A stretch of DNA of 24,296 nt from Acidobacteriota bacterium (lineage in GTDB: Bacteria; Acidobacteriota; Holophagae; Thermotomaculales; Thermotomaculaceae). The stretch is taken from NCBI GenBank assembly GCA_003650445.1, contig QMQE01000014.1, forward strand, positions 1-24,296. Reading direction: 5' to 3'. This document shows positions 14,753 to 23,152 of the stretch, one piece after another; the first letter of the stretch is position 1, and each line of letters starts with the position of its first letter. Below the pieces are notes generated by a model. That model searched no databases, was not told the origin of the DNA, and saw only the letters and a list, made by a program, of their open reading frames with translations. Position numbers and translations under genes: made by a program.

Positions 14753-15777
14753 AGATTTATATCTTAAATTTATTGTTTTCCTTTTTCTTTTTTTCTATTC
14801 TCGGATGGATATTGGAGGTGTCTTACCGTTCTTTCCGTGATAAACGATTCATCAATCCAGGCCTGCTAAAGGGACCCTATCTTATTATTTACGGAACAGG
14901 CGCCCTGATACTTATGGGAGTAGTTTCTCTGTTTCAGGGCTCTCATGTGCTTACGAGAGTTCTTGTCTATTTTCTGGCTACAACCGGACTCGAACTGATT
15001 TCGGGACTTATTGCCCGGTTCTTTTTTCATGCGCATCTTTGGGACTATTCAGATCAGCGTTTTAATTTTAGAGGGCATATCTGTCTAAAATTCTCAATTT
15101 ACTGGATATTGATAGCATTTGCTTTTGAGTATTTTATCCTCCCCCCATATCAAGGTCTTCTCACTCACCTTTCCCCCTTGGCTAAAGGTGGTTTTTCAAC
15201 GATAACGTTTTTGATAATGTTTGTGGATTTTTTGGCCGTCTCTATCAATAGTTTTCTTCACATGACCCCGGAAGAAAAAGTATTTTCGGAGGCACAATTC
15301 ATCAACAGCGCAAGGCCGCTGCTTGAATTACCCGAAATCGAAAGGCTTTCACAGTATAAACATCACAGGGGTAAGACAAGGTTGGATCATGTAAAAGAAG
15401 TGGCATATCTCAGTTTTCTCTGGGGAAAACGGTTTTCTCTGGATTGTGATGCGATTATCAGAGGCGCTCTGTTACACGATCTTTTTTATTATGACTGGCT
15501 GCGTGAAGGACCCAGATTACATGGTTTCAGGCACCCCGGCATTTCCCTTAAGAATGCGCGCAGAATAACCCCGCTATCTAAAAAGGAAGAAGATATTATT
15601 AAAAAACACATGTGGCCGCTCACAATTGTGCCGCCACGTTACATGGAATCGCTTGTTGTTTCACTGGTGGATACATTTTGTTCGGTAAGGGATTATATGA
15701 GTATAAAGAGATATGGAAAAACCGAACCGGTTGAAACAACGGATACTGATTCAAAAACGGCGGTCTGGAAGAGGTGA
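14749..15777 (+). CDS. PF06541-like membrane domain fused to HD-type phosphohydrolase
   Basis: 342 aa. Residues 1-170 contain five or so hydrophobic helices with FFFFSILGWILEVSYRSF and NPGLLKGPYLIIYGTGA, typical of the putative ABC-permease (CmpB, PF06541) family. LELISGLIARFFFHAHLWDYSDQRFNFRGHICLKFSIYW continues that family's conserved core. Residues about 205-320 form a cytoplasmic HD domain: H214 (RLDHV), H243-D244 (LLHDL), further His at 258/262 and 287, and D308 (LVDTF), so the metal ligands appear intact. The HD substrate (nucleotide, ppGpp-like or other phosphoester) cannot be told. The gene overlaps tetR by 4 bp and ends 4 bp before the activase start. The fusion of these two domains is the unusual feature. 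Confidence 0.8.
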   Translation: MKIYILNLLFSFFFFSILGWILEVSYRSFRDKRFINPGLLKGPYLIIYGTGALILMGVVSLFQGSHVLTRVLVYFLATTGLELISGLIARFFFHAHLWDYSDQRFNFRGHICLKFSIYWILIAFAFEYFILPPYQGLLTHLSPLAKGGFSTITFLIMFVDFLAVSINSFLHMTPEEKVFSEAQFINSARPLLELPEIERLSQYKHHRGKTRLDHVKEVAYLSFLWGKRFSLDCDAIIRGALLHDLFYYDWLREGPRLHGFRHPGISLKNARRITPLSKKEEDIIKKHMWPLTIVPPRYMESLVVSLVDTFCSVRDYMSIKRYGKTEPVETTDTDSKTAVWKR

Positions 15778-15781
15778 AAAT

Positions 15782-18700
15782 TTGAATAAACTTTATTTTT
15801 CTGGAATTGACATCGGTTCGACAACAGCTAAGGTTACTATATGTGATAACAAAGGCAGCATGATTTTTTCCGGTTACCGGCGCCATCAGGCTAAAACCAC
15901 AGAAACAGTACATGCCATTTTCAAGGAAGCCCTTGAAAAGCTGGGAGACATAGAACTTGATCTGGCAATCACCGGCTCTGCCGGCATGGGCTTGGCGGAG
16001 GCCTACGAGTTACCTTTTGTACAGGAAGTAGTGGCATCGGCTCAATTCATAAAAGAGTCTTTTCCGGAAGTCAGAACTTTTATTGAAATCGGAGGTGAAG
16101 ATTCTAAAATCATATTTTTTGACGATCAGTTCCGTCCTGATATCCGGATGAACGGCAGTTGTGCCGGGGGAACCGGGGCTTTTATCGACCAAATGGCTGT
16201 ACTTCTTAATGTTGACGTAGAAGAAATAAATGCAATGGCTGAAAAATCAACCCAAATCTATCCCATTGCCTCCAGATGCGGTGTTTTTGCCAAAACTGAC
16301 ATACAGGCATTATTGAGCCAGCATGTACCCAAAGAAGATATTGCGGCCTCAATATTTCGATCAGTTGCCATCCAGGTTATTACGGCCCTGTCCCGTGGAA
16401 GGGAAATAAAGAAAAAAATACTTTTCGCAGGAGGGCCCCTGACATTTTATCCTGAGTTGCGCCATGCCTTTGCCAGATTGTTGGAAATCAAGAATCCGGA
16501 AAATGACCTGATCCTCCCGGATCATCCGGAGCTATTGCCTGCTATGGGAGCAGCGATGATGCGAAGTGACCGCCCCTACCGGAGCACAATCAGCAACATT
16601 TTATCTAAGGCTGAGAATGGGCATAACCACATAGCCAATGGAGGTAGCAACAGGCTCCCCGCCTTATTTTCGGACAAGGCCGAATTTGAAACCTGGCAAA
16701 AACGTCATGAACAAAATCGAATTTCCAGAATTGATCTGCGCGAAACAAGAGGTAAGAACCTTTTTCTGGGCATTGATGCCGGTTCAACCACCAGTAAAAT
16801 TGTTCTGACCGATGAGAAAGGAACGCTGGTTTGTAGTTATTATCATGCTAACGATGGGGATCCAATCCAGGCGGTAAAGAAAGGTTTGTCCACAATTAAA
16901 GAACAATTTGATACTGCTGGATTCTGCCCCAATATCGTTCACTCGGCTGCCACCGGTTACGGTGAAAGCCTTATAAGGGCCGCATTTGAATTGGATGATG
17001 GCGTAGTTGAAACTATGGCTCATTATCAAGCTGCCCGGCATTTTGAACCGGATGTCTCTTTCATTCTGGACATCGGTGGACAGGACATGAAGGCTATTTT
17101 TATTGAGGATCATGCCGTTTCTGAGATTCAGGTCAATGAAGCATGTTCATCAGGATGTGGTTCATTTATTGAGACGTTCGCCAGTTCATTGGGATATAGC
17201 GTTGAGAAATTCGCTGAAATCGCCTGCAGTGCCAATTCACCCTTTGATCTGGGGACCCGCTGCACCGTTTTCATGAACTCCAAGGTGAAACAGGCCCTTC
17301 GGGAAGGAGCAACTGTCTCCGATATTTCAGCCGGTTTAGCATATTCGGTCATTAAAAATGCCCTGTACAAAGTATTGAGGCTTAAGAATGTCAATGTGCT
17401 TGGGGATAAGATTATGGTTCAGGGAGGAACCTTCCGAAATCAGGCCGTCTTGCGGGCCTTGGAGATTCTACTGAACAAAGAAGTCGTGAGACCGGACATT
17501 CCCGAATTGATGGGCGCATATGGAGCGGCCCTGACAGCTCTTTCAAATCATCGTGCGTTACATATGGAATCTATCACTTCAAAGCATACGTCATTGCGGG
17601 GTGCAACCGGGTCGGCACGGCTGAACAAGGCCAATACTCTATCCCTCGAAACGCTTGATACAGGAAGTTCTTTTTCTAAAAAAGAACTTCATTGTCAGGG
17701 ATGCGAAAACAAATGCACAGTCTGGAAGCTTACTTTCAAAAATGGAAACCCTTTTTACACAGGAAATCGATGTGAGCGTTATTTCAGCAACAATCAGGAT
17801 GTGCAACACAAGGGGAACAGTCTGATCAACGACCAATTAAAACTCCTGTTTGAGCGTAATATGGAGCCGGAAGGGGAAACAATTCTCACTTACGGCATTC
17901 CCCGTTGTCTGAACATGTATGAAAATTTCCCCTTCTGGTGCGCATTCTTGACAAACTGCGGATTCAAAGTGGTCCTTTCTTCGGCTTCCAATCTCAAGCT
18001 TTATGAAAAAGGAGTTTCCACTGTCATGTCGGAGAATATCTGCTTTCCGGCTAAACTTGCCCATGGGCATATTTTCGACCTTGTTGAGAAAAAAGTTGAC
18101 AGAATATTCTACCCGACAGTGGTGTATGAGCAGGAAGAATATGAAAATGCCTTGAACACCTATAATTGTCCGGTGGTTACCGGATATCCAGACTTACTGA
18201 AAAGCACCATCAACCCCGAAAAGAATTTCGGCATTCCCCTGGATAGCCCTACCATCAGTTTTAAGGATTTGAACCTTCTACAGGATCAGCTGTTTCTGTC
18301 ATTCAAACAATTTGGCGTCAATTATCGAACAGTGTCAGCGGCAATGGAAAAAGGGCAGATAGCACAGGTAAATTACAAGAAGAAACTTCGATTCATGGCA
18401 AAGATGCAGATAGACAAAGCAAATGCCGAAGGACGAACAACAGTCGTCCTTGCCGGGCGCCCCTATCATACAGATCCGCTCATCAACCATGGCATTCCCG
18501 ATTTATTGACAGAACTGGGTGTGGATGTCATGAGTGAAACAGCTATCCCCCAGAATGAGGAAATTGTCTCCCTGAAAGACACGAACGTCCTGACTCAGTG
18601 GAGCTATGTAAACAGGTTATATGCAGCAGCCGGGTGGGTGACTAAAACACCTGATGTGGAAATGGTTCAATTGACTTCTTTCGGATGTGGCCCGGATGCG

Positions 18701-20290
18701 GTATCGACTGATGAAGTTAAAGATATTTTGCGTTACGGTGGCAAAATACATACCTTGATTAAGATGGATGAAATAGCTAACCTGGGTGCCGTCAGAATCA
18801 GATTACGTTCCATGCTCAGTGCAATAAGAGAAAATAACGGAAAAATGAGAACAACAGGAAAAAAGAGAAAGAAAACAAGCTCGACACTTTTAAACAATGG
18901 GAAAAAGAAAACCCTGATTGCTCCCTTTTTTTCGAAATTCTATTCGCCACTGATTCCTTCTGCCTTCAGGCCACTCGGGTATCAGATTGAAGTTCTTCCA
19001 CCACAGGACAAGACATCCATTGAATGGGGGCTTAAAACCATCAACAATGACATGTGTTATCCGGCTATACTTGTGGCCGGCGACATTATCAAGGCATTTA
19101 AATCAGGCCGCTACAATCCAGAAAACACCTCTGTAATTTTGACCCAGACCGGCGGTCAATGCAGAGCTTCTTCTTATGTGTCACTTGTCAGAAAAGGGCT
19201 TGTTGCAGCCGGTCTGGATGAGGTTTCTGTAATTGTCCTGTCCGATGCAGATATCAGTCCCTCATCCGGATTTAATGTAGATCAAAAGCAATTAGTTAAA
19301 CGACTGGCTTTAGGAATTATCTTTGCCGATCCTCTTGCCAGGATGTACCTGTCCACCACAACCAGAGAAAAAACACCTGGAACAGCAAAACAAATGCATG
19401 CCAGGTACCTTTCTAAAATGGAGCAAGGCATCGAGAACGCGGATTACCCTTACCTTCTCAATCTCCTGAAAAAAGCCGTGGCAGACTTTAATCAAATTGA
19501 GATTCATGACAAAGTTGTACCTCGAATCGGAATCGTTGGAGAAATTTTTGTTAAATACAATTTCTTTTCCAACGGCAATATCATTGATTGGTTGTCTGAT
19601 CAAGGGATAGAAGTGGTTCTTCCGCCTATACAGAATTTTTTCGCCCAGCGTTTTATCAATGAAACCGCTGACCAGAAGGCTTTTTTAAAACGATCTTGGG
19701 CAGAACGTCTCAAGTACAGGTTGCTTGAAACTTACTCCAATTACCACCTTGATCGCATAGAGGGAGTCATGCAGCAGTTTCGCTTTTACGAAAAGGCTCA
19801 TAATTTGAGAAAATTGGCAATAATGACCGACGAGGTAGTCAATTTGGCCAACCAGGCCGGTGAAGGATGGCTTCTCACCGCCGAAATGATCGCCATGCTC
19901 AATGAGGGAATCGATAACATCGTTTGCCTGCAGCCATTCGGCTGCATTGCAAATCACATTACCGGAAAGGGAATGGAAAAGAAACTCAGAGAGTTGTTCC
20001 CTTCCCTGAATTTGCTTTCTCTCGACATGGACGCAGGGGGAAGCGAAGTTAACATGCTGAACAGGCTTCATTTCATGGTAACTTCAGCACGGGAACAGAT
20101 GACCCGCGAGAAGGAGACTCCGCCTGTATCGAAAACTGTTCGACGTTTTACCATTCCCGATGTATGGCCCCGGGAACTGAACAACTTCAACAACTACACG
20201 TCTCTGGAGGTTGAAAAATGGAGGGCGTGGGTATCCGGATTGTCGCTGTGGGAAAAGGTACAGAACATAAAGCGCAGAATCAGATTGTAA
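15782..20290 (+). CDS. Giant acyl-CoA dehydratase activase (tandem BadF/HgdC-type ATPase)
   Basis: About 1502 aa from a TTG at 15782, behind GAGGTG and 4 bp after the preceding stop. The open frame extends to 15713, but that start lies within the HD gene. There are two complete ASKHA ATPase domains. The first (about 8-265) has GIDIGSTTAK, a cluster cysteine in NGSCAGGTG (Cys127) and a second in SRCGVF (Cys166). The second (about 326-600) has GIDAGSTTSK, NEACSSGCG (about Cys455) and GTRCTVF (about Cys494). In HgdC-type activators such paired Cys hold the [4Fe-4S] cluster across a dimer. A CQGCENKC segment (about 638-645) and DUF2229-like and further C-terminal activase domains (about 700-1500) follow. 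It should drive ATP-dependent electron injection into a 2-hydroxyacyl-CoA dehydratase or benzoyl-CoA-reductase-like partner, though no partner is encoded nearby. Confidence 0.9.
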   Translation: MNKLYFSGIDIGSTTAKVTICDNKGSMIFSGYRRHQAKTTETVHAIFKEALEKLGDIELDLAITGSAGMGLAEAYELPFVQEVVASAQFIKESFPEVRTFIEIGGEDSKIIFFDDQFRPDIRMNGSCAGGTGAFIDQMAVLLNVDVEEINAMAEKSTQIYPIASRCGVFAKTDIQALLSQHVPKEDIAASIFRSVAIQVITALSRGREIKKKILFAGGPLTFYPELRHAFARLLEIKNPENDLILPDHPELLPAMGAAMMRSDRPYRSTISNILSKAENGHNHIANGGSNRLPALFSDKAEFETWQKRHEQNRISRIDLRETRGKNLFLGIDAGSTTSKIVLTDEKGTLVCSYYHANDGDPIQAVKKGLSTIKEQFDTAGFCPNIVHSAATGYGESLIRAAFELDDGVVETMAHYQAARHFEPDVSFILDIGGQDMKAIFIEDHAVSEIQVNEACSSGCGSFIETFASSLGYSVEKFAEIACSANSPFDLGTRCTVFMNSKVKQALREGATVSDISAGLAYSVIKNALYKVLRLKNVNVLGDKIMVQGGTFRNQAVLRALEILLNKEVVRPDIPELMGAYGAALTALSNHRALHMESITSKHTSLRGATGSARLNKANTLSLETLDTGSSFSKKELHCQGCENKCTVWKLTFKNGNPFYTGNRCERYFSNNQDVQHKGNSLINDQLKLLFERNMEPEGETILTYGIPRCLNMYENFPFWCAFLTNCGFKVVLSSASNLKLYEKGVSTVMSENICFPAKLAHGHIFDLVEKKVDRIFYPTVVYEQEEYENALNTYNCPVVTGYPDLLKSTINPEKNFGIPLDSPTISFKDLNLLQDQLFLSFKQFGVNYRTVSAAMEKGQIAQVNYKKKLRFMAKMQIDKANAEGRTTVVLAGRPYHTDPLINHGIPDLLTELGVDVMSETAIPQNEEIVSLKDTNVLTQWSYVNRLYAAAGWVTKTPDVEMVQLTSFGCGPDAVSTDEVKDILRYGGKIHTLIKMDEIANLGAVRIRLRSMLSAIRENNGKMRTTGKKRKKTSSTLLNNGKKKTLIAPFFSKFYSPLIPSAFRPLGYQIEVLPPQDKTSIEWGLKTINNDMCYPAILVAGDIIKAFKSGRYNPENTSVILTQTGGQCRASSYVSLVRKGLVAAGLDEVSVIVLSDADISPSSGFNVDQKQLVKRLALGIIFADPLARMYLSTTTREKTPGTAKQMHARYLSKMEQGIENADYPYLLNLLKKAVADFNQIEIHDKVVPRIGIVGEIFVKYNFFSNGNIIDWLSDQGIEVVLPPIQNFFAQRFINETADQKAFLKRSWAERLKYRLLETYSNYHLDRIEGVMQQFRFYEKAHNLRKLAIMTDEVVNLANQAGEGWLLTAEMIAMLNEGIDNIVCLQPFGCIANHITGKGMEKKLRELFPSLNLLSLDMDAGGSEVNMLNRLHFMVTSAREQMTREKETPPVSKTVRRFTIPDVWPRELNNFNNYTSLEVEKWRAWVSGLSLWEKVQNIKRRIRL

Positions 20291-20326
20291 CTATCAACAT
20301 TATTGGGTTTGAAGGAGATATTAATT

Positions 20327-21070
20327 ATGTCGAAAAATGAAATGAAAAACCGTATCGTAGAGGCGAAAGGCCAAAGAGATCGGAAAAGTCACCTCCGAAA
20401 ATCTTTATGAAATCGGCAAAAAATAGTAGCTGATGCCATATCGGAAAGCAAGTTTGGCAGAAGATCCCCGGCCCATTGTGAAGGACTAAAGGCTGCGTAG
20501 ATGCGAATGTAAGGGAAAATGTCAAAGCCGCCGGAAAAGAGATGCGTGAGATTGAAGAAAGAGCTGTAGCAGAAAAAGTCGAAATGGCCTGATTTGTCAG
20601 AAATGCCCTCCCGGGAACAAAGGAGGTGGATGAAACTTTTAATAAAGAAACCCGGAGCCCGGAAAGGAATCGTATCGGCCATGGAATCTGTTGGAGACAA
20701 AACCATGAAATTTGTCTATGATGAGAATGCACGGATGAAAGAAGACTTTAAGACAATCGAAGAACTCTTTTTAGAAATTGTCGGCAAAGTGGCAAAACGC
20801 TCAGGAGAAACAGCAAAAGAACAATTAACAGAACTGGTTTCACAGTCTGAAAAAACCAGTCATGGGACAAAAAAAGTTGGCGAAAAACTGAATGAAGCAG
20901 GAAAAGATTTTGCCCGGACAACTGCAAAATCTGCTGGTAAGGTGACGTGCGTCATGGTCGAAGAAGCAACGTAACTTGGGAAACGATCCATGGATGTTGC
21001 GAAGGGGGTCATTACAGGAATGTTGAAGGGAGTGAAGGATGCTGTTCAAAAAGGAAAGGATAATCAATAA
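20327..21070 (+). pseudogene. Multiply frameshifted helical protein (phasin/DUF6781-like), decayed
   Basis: Behind a perfect GAAGGAG site, an ATG at 20327 opens MSKNEMKNRIVEAKG, but the frame soon breaks. Matching helical, Lys/Glu/Ala-rich text continues in shifting frames: KEIGKVTSENLYEIGKK, then VADAISESK, then DANVRENVKAAGKEMREIEERAVAEKVEMA. It then runs as an open stretch (about 20630-20974: KGIVSAMESVGDKTMKFVYDENARMKEDFKTIEELF...TAKSAGKV) and ends SMDVAKGVITGMLKGVKDAVQKG with a stop at 21068-21070. At least four frame changes or stops are needed, one at an A6 run. Periodic A/K/G amphipathic repeats resemble phasin-like or DUF6781-type proteins; the family name is tentative. The intact 4.5-kb gene next door argues against poor sequencing as the only cause. 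Confidence 0.7.
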
Positions 21071-22028
21071 ATTGCAAGACAACCATCAAAAACCACACAG
21101 AAAAATAGGTCTGGCCCTGGGCAGTGGCTCCGCGCGAGGATGGGCTCATATTGGCGTAGTGCAAGCCCTGGCAGAAGCGGATATTCACGTAGATTTCATC
21201 GCCGGCACCAGTATCGGCTCGGTTGTGGGAGCCGTCTTTGCTTCAGGCAATATCAATGCGCTGCAAGAGATTGTTCTCCAGTTTGACTGGAAGAAAATTG
21301 CTTATTTGTTTGATGTCGTTTTGCCAAAATCCGGGCTCATTGACGGCAGAAAAGTCTCTGCCTTCATTCGCGATTATGTGAAAGGAATAAATATGGAAAA
21401 GCTGCCCATACCTTTTTGCACAGTATCAACAGATTTGACCACAGGAGACGAGGTTGTTATCCGTAATGGAGACATCATTGAGGCAATCAGAGCTAGTATC
21501 TCCGTTCCCGGAATATTTACGCCGGTAAAGAAAGACGGAAAAATTCTGGTGGATGGTGGATTGGTAAACCCAGTTCCTGTAAGTGTTGTAAGAAAAATGG
21601 GCGCAGACTTTGTCATCGCAGTAGACCTGAACCATGATATCGTTGAAGGAAAAGGATTTCGCCAAGGGGCCGGTCATGAATTGAGTACTTCTGACACGGG
21701 GGAAAAGGATGTGCAAATCAAAGATAAGGACAATAAAATACTAAAAGCCTTGAAAAAGCGAATTGACTCGGTTGATTTTTCTGCTCTGCCCCAGATAAGA
21801 AAGTGGACGAGCAAAGAACCGCTTCCAAACATTTTTGAGGTATTAATGACCTCCATTAATATTATGGAAACACAGATTACGGAAACAAAACTCAAAATCA
21901 GCCCACCTGATCTTTTGATTCAGCCGCCTCTGGGCCATCTCAAGTTCCTCGAATTTGATCGAGCCGAAGAAGCAATTATAGCAGGATATGAGGAAACCAA
22001 GGCTCAGCTTAATCGCATTTCCGGGTAA
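21039..22028 (+). CDS. Patatin-like phospholipase / lipid acyl hydrolase
   Basis: 329 aa. The Ser-Asp dyad family is clear: oxyanion hole GSGSARG (28-34), nucleophile elbow GTSIG (56-60, Ser58) and DGG (172-174, Asp172). It resembles the bacterial RssA/YlbK group, and no signal peptide is present, so a cytoplasmic or membrane-peripheral acyl hydrolase is expected. Residues about 200-329 form a charged, helical C-terminal extension. The ATG at 21039 lies within the last 32 bases of the decayed helical gene in another frame, behind AAGGGAG, which suggests the two were translationally coupled before the upstream gene decayed. Its link with the activase operon is positional. Confidence 0.92.
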   Translation: MLFKKERIINKLQDNHQKPHRKIGLALGSGSARGWAHIGVVQALAEADIHVDFIAGTSIGSVVGAVFASGNINALQEIVLQFDWKKIAYLFDVVLPKSGLIDGRKVSAFIRDYVKGINMEKLPIPFCTVSTDLTTGDEVVIRNGDIIEAIRASISVPGIFTPVKKDGKILVDGGLVNPVPVSVVRKMGADFVIAVDLNHDIVEGKGFRQGAGHELSTSDTGEKDVQIKDKDNKILKALKKRIDSVDFSALPQIRKWTSKEPLPNIFEVLMTSINIMETQITETKLKISPPDLLIQPPLGHLKFLEFDRAEEAIIAGYEETKAQLNRISG

Positions 22029-22040
22029 GGAGGCTTATTT

Positions 22041-22260
22041 TAATAATTCCGGGGACACAATGCTAAATAACCCTTGACGGCGGGGTGAGAGAAGCGTAGC
22101 CATGGATTCATTCATGGCTAGGATCGCAAGAGTAATTGCACCCGGTGTACCGCACCACATCGTACAGCGGGGAAACCCCAGAAGCGAGGCCCCAAGGACC
22201 CGTCGAAACACAAGAAAACAAAGGGGGGAAAGATTGACATTGTGTTCTCGGAATTGTTTA
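22041..22260 (+). mobile_element. MITE-like, internally deleted REP-associated transposase element
   Basis: Inverted ends: AATTCCGGGGACACAATG (22045-22062) is matched by the reverse complement of CATTGTGTTCTCGGAATT (22238-22255), 16 of 18 bases. The ends are thus about 211 bp apart, outer edge to outer edge. Inside, an ATG at 22114 opens MARIARVIAPGVPHHIVQRGN, the textbook N-terminus of IS200-like REP-associated transposases, which ends after 21 codons. In another frame a basic tail (RGPKDPSKHKKTKGGKIDIVFSEL, from 22185) looks like such a protein's C-terminus. The whole middle, with HUH motif and Tyr, is missing, so it can only move in trans, if at all. Confidence 0.75.
22114..22176 (+). pseudogene. 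N-terminal stub of REP-associated transposase
   Basis: Twenty-one codons from the ATG at 22114 encode the conserved start MARIARVIAPGVPHHIVQRGN. The expected continuation (NRRQ...VFF, then the HUH metal site) is absent. It lies inside the inverted-repeat element. Confidence 0.8.
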
Positions 22261-22321
22261 TGCTCCCGTTTCAAACATTTTGCATGGGGAACAGTTTGGT
22301 GCCAATTTACCCAATCGTGAA

Positions 22322-23152
22322 TTATCCTAAGTTTTGTACATTCATCAACAAGTTGTAAGTGAACCAACCATCACCGGTATGGAAGATCTGGGGTTTGGCA
22401 GATGCTGCGTCCCGTTGTATGCCAATGCCATCGTAGAAAGGCTGAAAACTGACAATCTTGTTATACTTGATCCGAAAGCTCTTGTAGTCACCTGCAAAGT
22501 AGACGTGCTTGGTGGTCACGGCAAAGAGCCCGGTATCCACATGCCGAGTCTCCTGTTCCTGTATGCGCTCCCCTCGGAAACCACCTGTTCGATAATAGAC
22601 ACCCTTCATAAGCTTAAGGCTGACACCTTGGGTTCCACCTGCGTAACGTGTTCGAGTAACGGATTCGTAATAAGGAACATTCTGGAAAAGCCAGATCAGT
22701 TCTTCTGATTTCATGAAATTAAAAGGTAGGGAAAAATCAATTATGAGACGGTCCGGAATTTTCCCTTCCATGAGGTCGCGCAGCACAGCTCCGTGTATGA
22801 GCCTGTGAAACCAACCCTTCCGGTCCAATTCATCTTGATTCAGTGAAAGACGGTTCGCCAAGTCTTTGAGCTTATCTTCTTCATCCTGGCTTAGAATGCC
22901 ATCTTCAAATGCCTGCTCTACTGACCTTTCCCATCCTCTGACATACACCTCGTGGAGCTCCAGCTCCTGGACATATGCAACACTTGCCTGCTCATTGACA
23001 CGATTCACCACAGTCGAAATATCCGTCGAAAAAAGGTGTTCGGCCATATATTCGGGCAGTGACTGGATTGCAGCATCATGCTTTTTACGACACTCTTTAT
23101 GTTCTTTCCGCATAATGCCCGCATCTTTACCACACAGTCTACATATTCCCAT
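22322..23152 (-). CDS. Zinc-finger protein with PH-like C-terminal domain, unknown function
   Basis: 276 aa. The N-terminus carries Cys4 and Cys7 (CRLC), then H18, C21 and H25, a compact zinc-finger pattern. The middle (about 60-150) is helical and acidic; DGILSQDEEDKLKDLANRLSLNQDEL recalls TerB-like or EF-type helical segments. The C-terminal third (about 205-265: DTGLFAVTTKHVYFAGDYKSFRIKYNKIVSFQPFYDGIGIQRD) has the strand pattern of a bacterial PH-like/GRAM domain. No membrane helix is seen, so it is probably cytosolic and perhaps membrane-docking. The start follows AAAGGAG and overlaps the end of the K+ channel gene by 14 bp, so the two are made together. I do not recognise a named family. 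Confidence 0.72.
   Translation of the reverse strand: MGICRLCGKDAGIMRKEHKECRKKHDAAIQSLPEYMAEHLFSTDISTVVNRVNEQASVAYVQELELHEVYVRGWERSVEQAFEDGILSQDEEDKLKDLANRLSLNQDELDRKGWFHRLIHGAVLRDLMEGKIPDRLIIDFSLPFNFMKSEELIWLFQNVPYYESVTRTRYAGGTQGVSLKLMKGVYYRTGGFRGERIQEQETRHVDTGLFAVTTKHVYFAGDYKSFRIKYNKIVSFQPFYDGIGIQRDAASAKPQIFHTGDGWFTYNLLMNVQNLG

Noticed and set aside
15713..15781. ATG 15713 as the activase start
   Set aside because: It would overlap the HD gene by 65 bp without a binding site and add a basic tail before the first ATPase strand; TTG 15782 has GAGGTG and normal spacing.
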